DNA of 11,764 nt from DAOSWM01 sp035380045 (GTDB taxonomy: Bacteria; Bacteroidota; Bacteroidia; Bacteroidales; Tenuifilaceae): assembly GCA_035380045.1 (NCBI GenBank), contig DAOSWM010000076.1, positions 1 through 11,764 of the forward strand, given 5' to 3'. The translations under genes were made by a program, and so were the position numbers. How positions within the stretch are numbered: position 1 is the first letter of the stretch; each line of letters begins with the position of its first letter. Positions 7,692 to 11,764 of the stretch are shown piece by piece. The notes beneath the pieces are model-generated. The model was given only the letters and a program-made list of their open reading frames with translations. It was not told the origin of the DNA and ran no database searches.

Positions 7692-8987
7692 CTAAACCTT
7701 TTTGCTTGGCGCCAAATACTTATTGTAAAGCAGCAAACCAATAATTGTTAGTATTCCTATTCCGCTGAACATGAGCCAGAGTATGCCTGGGCGACCCATT
7801 TCGGTAACAAACCTCACGTAGGTGAATGCGCCAAGTACGCCTCCTACTCCGCTGCCAATTACTCCGTACAGGAATGAATACCCAAGGTAAAGTGCTTTTT
7901 TATCGGGTGGAGCAATTAGGCCAACATAGGAAATAAACTTTGGATGGGCTGTCATTTCGCCAATTGAGAAGATGGTTATTCCCGCAATAAAAACCCACGC
8001 GTGGGTGGAAATGGCCAGGATTCCCATACCAATTGTGCCCAAAGCTATACCTGTAACCATTGTAGGGAGAGCCTTTGTGTTCTTAACTATGGTTGAAATA
8101 ATTAGCTGAAGCAGAATAATTGTTCCAGCGTTGATTACAGTAACGTGTTCGGCTTCGAACTTCCAGCTGGGATTCTCAGCGAAAAGCCCGAGGAAGGAGT
8201 TTACAACGTTGTTTACCGGAGTCATATCCATGTACTCGGTTAAATACCAAAGTACTGTGTCGAACATTTGGAAGTATAGAATCCAGAAACAGGAGTATAT
8301 TGCAATCATTATTACGAAACGGTAATCCTTCAGTACCATTACTGCACCTTTAAGTACCTCGCCTATCTTTTTCTGAACGGCCGGGCGTTCAGGCTCGCGG
8401 TAAACGAACAGGGCTAAAATCAGCAGCCAGCCAGTTCCAACGGCCGCCATAATGAAAATGTAGTTCCAGCCAATTTGCTTGAGGTAAGGAATTAGCAGCA
8501 ACGGAAATATGAATGCGCCGAGGTTAATTGTCCAGTAAAAAATTCCGAAGCCAAGTGTTGAGTTACTTTCATCGGTGCTGCGGGCAATGGTTCCCGAAAT
8601 TATGGGTTTGAAGAACCCAGCACCCGTAACCATAAGCAGCAAGCTGGCAAAAACGAAGTAGTAGCTGGTGCTGAAGCTGGTGAAGAAGTAACCAACCGAC
8701 ATTACGATAAACGAGAATATTAGCGTTTTTTTGTAGCCAAACTGGTCGGCAATGGCACCGCTAAGAATTGGCAGGAAGTAGAGCATTGGCGTAATAACAC
8801 TTTTTATTACCCCCACGCTTTCCTTGGAAAAACCGAGTCCGCCCTGAGAAATATCGAGCACAAGGTACACCGACAGGATTGACATAACCCCGTAGTACGA
8901 GCCACGCTCGAAGAACTCCATGGTTATAACAGTCCAAAAATTTCGTGGGAACGAAGCAATCCCCTTCTTCTTCAACTCGTTACTCAT
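7692..8987 (-). CDS. POT/PTR2-family proton-coupled transporter (MFS), probable peptide uptake
   Basis: Inner-membrane major facilitator protein, likely importing small peptides with protons. The 431 residues contain about 12 hydrophobic helices. POT hallmarks can be read directly: the ExxERxxYYG proton-coupling motif at 24-33 (EFFERGSYYG), an MFS loop motif GAIADQFGYKK at 77-87, GFFKPIISG at 124-132, the PTR2 signature-like FYWTINLGAF at 150-159, FWILYFQ in TM7 at 234-240, and SIGEMTAHP at 341-349. The segment between TM6 and TM7 (about 197-222) is short and hydrophilic, so the two extra helices found in many bacterial POT proteins seem absent. The start ATG at 8987 lies 133 bp from the divergent outer-membrane gene. 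Other Bacteroidetes proteins of this type are annotated only as MFS transporters, so the peptide substrate is an inference from motifs. Confidence 0.87.
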   Translation of the reverse strand: MSNELKKKGIASFPRNFWTVITMEFFERGSYYGVMSILSVYLVLDISQGGLGFSKESVGVIKSVITPMLYFLPILSGAIADQFGYKKTLIFSFIVMSVGYFFTSFSTSYYFVFASLLLMVTGAGFFKPIISGTIARSTDESNSTLGFGIFYWTINLGAFIFPLLLIPYLKQIGWNYIFIMAAVGTGWLLILALFVYREPERPAVQKKIGEVLKGAVMVLKDYRFVIMIAIYSCFWILYFQMFDTVLWYLTEYMDMTPVNNVVNSFLGLFAENPSWKFEAEHVTVINAGTIILLQLIISTIVKNTKALPTMVTGIALGTIGMGILAISTHAWVFIAGITIFSIGEMTAHPKFISYVGLIAPPDKKALYLGYSFLYGVIGSGVGGVLGAFTYVRFVTEMGRPGILWLMFSGIGILTIIGLLLYNKYLAPSKKV

Positions 8988-9030
8988 AATACAATTCTAT
9001 TTTATTCGTTTTTGTTGGTGGCTAAAATAG

Positions 9031-9038
9031 TAAAGTTA
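9031..9038 (-). promoter_or_regulatory. Possible -7 promoter element for the POT transporter
   Basis: On the minus strand TAACTTTA matches seven of the eight positions of the Bacteroidetes -7 consensus TAnnTTTG and sits 43 bp upstream of the transporter ATG. No TTTG is found at the usual -33 distance, so the call is weak. Confidence 0.2.
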
Positions 9039-9083
9039 TTTTGATATGAAAGTTTGCCGAGGGTTTAAGCAGAGAAATCGTAT

Positions 9084-9091
9084 TACATTTG
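9084..9091 (+). promoter_or_regulatory. Candidate -7 promoter element for the DUF5686-type gene
   Basis: TACATTTG is an exact match to the Bacteroidetes sigma-A -7 consensus TAnnTTTG. It ends 29 bp before the ATG at 9121, giving a predicted leader of roughly 20-25 nt. The nearest upstream TTTG (9053-9056) is 27 bp away, longer than the usual spacing, so the -33 element is poor. If this promoter is real, transcription begins after the earlier in-frame ATG at 9046, which supports 9121 as the true start. Confidence 0.42.
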
Positions 9092-9120
9092 TATGGTTTT
9101 TGAAAAGTTGGTTTAGAAAC

Positions 9121-11583
9121 ATGTTACGATTCCTTACTACAATACTGCTTTTTACTTCAACCTTCGATGCTTTTTCGCAGCATACGCTGCGGGGAAAGGT
9201 TATCGACAGCCAAACCGGCAAGGCTCTTCCTTTTGTTAACCTTATTTTTAACGAGAAGGGACAAGGTTTAACAACCAGTCTTGAAGGAACTTTTGAAATA
9301 TCAACACAGCAAAGGATTGAATGGCTTAAGCTAAGCTATGTAGGCTACGAGCCAAGAACTGTTACCGTCAATCCTGATAACTATAAAAAATCGATGATAA
9401 TTGGGCTTGAGCCCGTATCATACAATCTGGATGAAGTTGTTGTGACTCCAGGAGTAAATCCGGCTCACCGAATTATAGAAGCAGTATACGAAAATCGTGA
9501 AAAGAATAATCCCGAGCAGCTGTCGGGTTTCAGCTACGTAAGCTACAACAAGATGTTCTTCACTTTTAAGCAGCCAAAACCCGATTCGCTTTTCAAAAAC
9601 GATAGCGTTCCGAATATCGATTCGCTGGCCATTAAGCTCGACCAGATGAAAAAAAAGCAGCATATGTTCATGATGGAATCGGTTACGCAACGAGATTATC
9701 TTTACCCCGACAGGACCAACGAGAAGGTTCTGGCATCGAGAGTTTCGGGATTAAAAGATCCTTTCTTCGTATTTCTTGCCACCCAGTTCCAGTCATTCTC
9801 ATTCTACCCTGAACTAATTACGCTGGCCGGGAAAAATTTTCTGAACCCAATTAGTAAGAACAGCAAGAAACGGTATCTTTTCATACTTGAGGATACACTA
9901 TTTACCCAGCAAAATGATACGCTGTTTGTAGTTTCGTTCCGTCCGCTGCGAAATAGCAATTTTGATGGATTGAAGGGTGTAATGAACATTAACTCGAATG
10001 GTTACGCAGTGCAAAGCGTAATTGCTGAACCAACTGAGGGACTTTCACCAATTTTCAACGTAAAAATTCAGCAACGGTATGAGTTTATTGAAAACAAACA
10101 ATGGTTTCCGGTTGAGCTCAACACGGATATTATCTACAACATGCTGAATGCTAACGCGAAGGATAAAAAAACAGGAAAGGAAATTAAGCTCGAGATGGTT
10201 GGCGTTGGCAAGTCGTACATTAAAGATATTGAACTTGGAACCAACCTAAAACCAAGAGATTTTAGCCATATTGAGCTTACCTTCGACCCCCACGCATCGG
10301 AGCAACCTGAAATTTTCTGGCAACAATACCGAAACGACAGTCTTACACAGCAAGAATTGAGAACTTACAAAGTTATTGACAGCATTGGGAAAGTTGCGAA
10401 TCTCGATAAACGAGTTCAGCTAATTGAGACACTAATGACAGGAAAAATTCCTGTTAAAATGTTGAGTTTGGACTTAAACCAGCTGCTGCGCTACAACCAG
10501 TTCGAAGGAATTAGAACCGGACTTGGATTAGAAACCAATCGTAAAGTTTCAGAAATTTTCACAGTTGGCGGATACTTAGCATACGGTTTTAAAGACGAAA
10601 AAAGTAAATACGGAGGATTTGGAAGAATTAACCTCAGCAAAAGGCAACAGGTTTCCATTGAGGGCCGATACCAACTTGATGTGCGTGAACCCGGAACTAC
10701 CAAATTCGAGAAGCCTTTTGGGCTAACAAATACTGAAAAGCTCCGCGATGTAAATATCTACCAAATGGATTACCAGGAGCAGTATCAAGCATTACTAAAC
10801 TTTAGAGCATTTAAAGATTTTACGTTTAAGGTCATCGGCCAAAAAAATCAGTTCGATCTTGCTTCAGGAAATTACTTCATAGCTAACACTCTCGACACAA
10901 TTTCACACTTCAACACAACCGAAGTTGGCGTTGAGGTTAAGTTTGTTTGGAAGGAGAAATTTATGGAGACTCCCCGCGGATTAATCCCCCTAAACTCAAG
11001 TTTTCCGGTAATTTGGTTAAACTACTATCGTGGAATTAGCGCCCTAGATGGCGATTTCACATACAGCAAGTACGAGCTGAAAGCAACCCACAACATTCCT
11101 TTTAAAACAATTGGTAAAACTACATTTACAGTTTCAGCAGCAATGGTCGATGGCGATGTTGCCCCTTCCCTGCTATACTTCGCCCCGGGAAACCTCGATA
11201 AGTACTACCTCGATGCCGACAATACATTTGGAACAATGAATCTTTACGAGTTTGTTGCCGACAGGTACGCGTGCCTGTTTATCCGCCACGATTTGGGCAA
11301 TAACCTAATAAAAACCGGAAGTGAAAAGTGGAAACTTAAATATTACCTGGTTCAAAATATGGCCATTGGCGAATACACAAAAAAACCTGAACATCTTTTT
11401 GCCAATCCATCGCCCAAAACTCTGTCGAAAGGATTCTTTGAATCGGGAATGGTTATGAATATTCTGCTGTCGTCAACTTTCTCCGCTCCGGGCGTAGGAG
11501 TTTTCTACCGTTACGGCCCTAATTCAAGCAGTGACTGGAAGGAAAACTTTGCATTCAAACTCTCGGTGGGGTACAATTTTTAA
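9121..11583 (+). CDS. Outer-membrane protein with CarboxypepD_reg-like domain and DUF5686-type body
   Basis: Probable outer-membrane beta-barrel protein of unknown function, specific to Bacteroidetes. From ATG 9121 it has 820 residues. Residues 1-20 form a clear signal peptide (MLRFLTTILLFTSTFDAFSQ). Residues 21-97 are a carboxypeptidase-regulatory-like beta-sandwich (HTLRGKVIDSQTGKALPFVN, then LKLSYVGYEPRTVTV), followed by LDEVVVTPG, the linker that in SusC-like proteins leads into a plug domain. No TonB-dependent plug follows. Instead the region from about 115 on (NPAHRIIEAVYENREKNNPE) resembles DUF5686. The second half has alternating beta-strand character and the protein ends in phenylalanine (KLSVGYNF), as outer-membrane barrels do. 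The frame extends back to ATG 9046, but those 25 residues are basic and would bury the signal peptide, so 9121 is preferred. It is divergent from the POT transporter; no functional link is shown. The DUF assignment is from memory of the family. Confidence 0.82.
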   Translation: MLRFLTTILLFTSTFDAFSQHTLRGKVIDSQTGKALPFVNLIFNEKGQGLTTSLEGTFEISTQQRIEWLKLSYVGYEPRTVTVNPDNYKKSMIIGLEPVSYNLDEVVVTPGVNPAHRIIEAVYENREKNNPEQLSGFSYVSYNKMFFTFKQPKPDSLFKNDSVPNIDSLAIKLDQMKKKQHMFMMESVTQRDYLYPDRTNEKVLASRVSGLKDPFFVFLATQFQSFSFYPELITLAGKNFLNPISKNSKKRYLFILEDTLFTQQNDTLFVVSFRPLRNSNFDGLKGVMNINSNGYAVQSVIAEPTEGLSPIFNVKIQQRYEFIENKQWFPVELNTDIIYNMLNANAKDKKTGKEIKLEMVGVGKSYIKDIELGTNLKPRDFSHIELTFDPHASEQPEIFWQQYRNDSLTQQELRTYKVIDSIGKVANLDKRVQLIETLMTGKIPVKMLSLDLNQLLRYNQFEGIRTGLGLETNRKVSEIFTVGGYLAYGFKDEKSKYGGFGRINLSKRQQVSIEGRYQLDVREPGTTKFEKPFGLTNTEKLRDVNIYQMDYQEQYQALLNFRAFKDFTFKVIGQKNQFDLASGNYFIANTLDTISHFNTTEVGVEVKFVWKEKFMETPRGLIPLNSSFPVIWLNYYRGISALDGDFTYSKYELKATHNIPFKTIGKTTFTVSAAMVDGDVAPSLLYFAPGNLDKYYLDADNTFGTMNLYEFVADRYACLFIRHDLGNNLIKTGSEKWKLKYYLVQNMAIGEYTKKPEHLFANPSPKTLSKGFFESGMVMNILLSSTFSAPGVGVFYRYGPNSSSDWKENFAFKLSVGYNF

Positions 11584-11588
11584 ATCTG

Positions 11589-11604
11589 CATTCATTGATG
11601 AATG
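11589..11604. repeat. Small perfect inverted repeat after the DUF5686-type gene
   Basis: CATTCAT, the dinucleotide TG, then ATGAATG: 7-bp arms with a 2-nt centre, starting 6 bp after the stop codon. The arms are AT-rich, the loop is too tight for the full stem to form, and no T run follows, so a terminator function is doubtful. Confidence 0.35.
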
Positions 11605-11637
11605 GATGAAATAGTAGTTGTAGGAGTTTACTGTATT

Positions 11638-11684
11638 GTCATCCTGAACCCGCCTGTCTACCGACAGGTAGTTCGAAGGATGAC
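11638..11684. repeat. REP-like intergenic palindrome with nested hairpin
   Basis: The outer arms GTCATCCT (11638-11645) and AGGATGAC (11677-11684) are exact reverse complements. Just inside, GAAC pairs with GTTC, offset by a 2-nt bulge. A central hairpin has stem CCTGTC (11653-11658), loop TACC and stem GACAGG (11663-11668). Sequences of the type GTCATCCTGA...TCGAAGGATGAC recur between genes in many Bacteroidetes genomes as I recall. It lies 54 bp after the outer-membrane gene and could fold in RNA as a bidirectional terminator-like or 3'-end-stabilising structure. Confidence 0.7.
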
Positions 11685-11699
11685 TTGTTGAAAATTTAC

Positions 11700-11722
11700 A
11701 CTTCGACAAGCTCAGTGTGACA
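11700..11722. repeat. Second dispersed-repeat motif, CTTCGACAAGCTCAGTGTGACA type
   Basis: The segment beginning ACTTCGACAAGCTCAGTGTG and ending ACA belongs to the same kind of dispersed intergenic sequence as the preceding palindrome, sharing the TTCGA and GTGACA/GTCA elements. It is separated from the palindrome by 15 bp. The remaining bases to the window edge (11723-11764) show no gene that I can support. Confidence 0.5.
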
Positions 11723-11764
11723 AAACCATACAACCCAACCCGTCTGACTGCTTGGAGCGGTCTG

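Noticed and set aside
11589..11604. Inverted repeat after the outer-membrane gene as an intrinsic terminator
   Set aside because: The stem is AT-rich with a 2-nt loop and lacks a T tract; the larger palindrome at 11638-11684 is a better candidate for any 3'-end role.
11524..11733. Minus-strand 69-codon frame at the right end
   Set aside because: It runs through the end of the outer-membrane gene and the dispersed palindromic repeat, whose sequence explains the frame; there is no coding evidence.

Overview
The window looks like a chromosomal housekeeping and envelope segment from a member of the Bacteroidetes (Bacteroidota). Four things suggest this. There is a GlmM of the type carrying DPDVDR and RKSNTEPIIRIY. 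There is a glutamine synthetase of the Bacteroides-like type. There is an outer-membrane protein with a carboxypeptidase-regulatory-like domain and a DUF5686-type body. There is an exact TAnnTTTG promoter motif, and clear Shine-Dalgarno sequences are scarce. The sequence is moderately AT-rich. Genus and species cannot be read from it. No phage, transposase, CRISPR array, tRNA or rRNA was seen, and no stretch over 300 bp lacks a gene.

Layout. Six genes lie on the minus strand. In transcription order (right to left) they are: a POT/PTR2-type peptide or proton symporter (7692-8987); phosphoglucosamine mutase glmM (6217-7602); a HlyD/MacA-like periplasmic adaptor (4618-6123); a MacB-like ABC permease without an ATPase domain (3244-4599); a TolC-like outer-membrane channel (1614-3092); and a glutamine synthetase cut by the left window edge (1-1451). 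One gene on the plus strand, 9121-11583, encodes an outer-membrane DUF5686-type protein and is divergent from the transporter. The last 180 bp hold an intergenic palindromic repeat of a kind common in Bacteroidetes genomes.

How the genes work together. The adaptor, permease and TolC-like channel form a tripartite MacAB-TolC-like export module. The adaptor and permease genes are 18 bp apart. The channel gene is separated from the permease by 151 bp that carry an unusual 7-bp tandem repeat (about seven copies) and an 11-bp inverted repeat. The module encodes no nucleotide-binding subunit here, so its ATPase, if it is a conventional machine, must be encoded elsewhere. GlmM makes glucosamine-1-phosphate for peptidoglycan and outer-membrane glycolipid, and glutamine synthetase supplies the glutamine used one step earlier by GlmS. 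That link is metabolic and is not evidence of one regulon.

The region is mostly ordinary. The points most worth a second look are the heptanucleotide repeat in the channel-gene leader, the missing ATPase, the charged tail of the adaptor, and the terminal repeat element. I did not find convincing evidence of a wholly new biological system.
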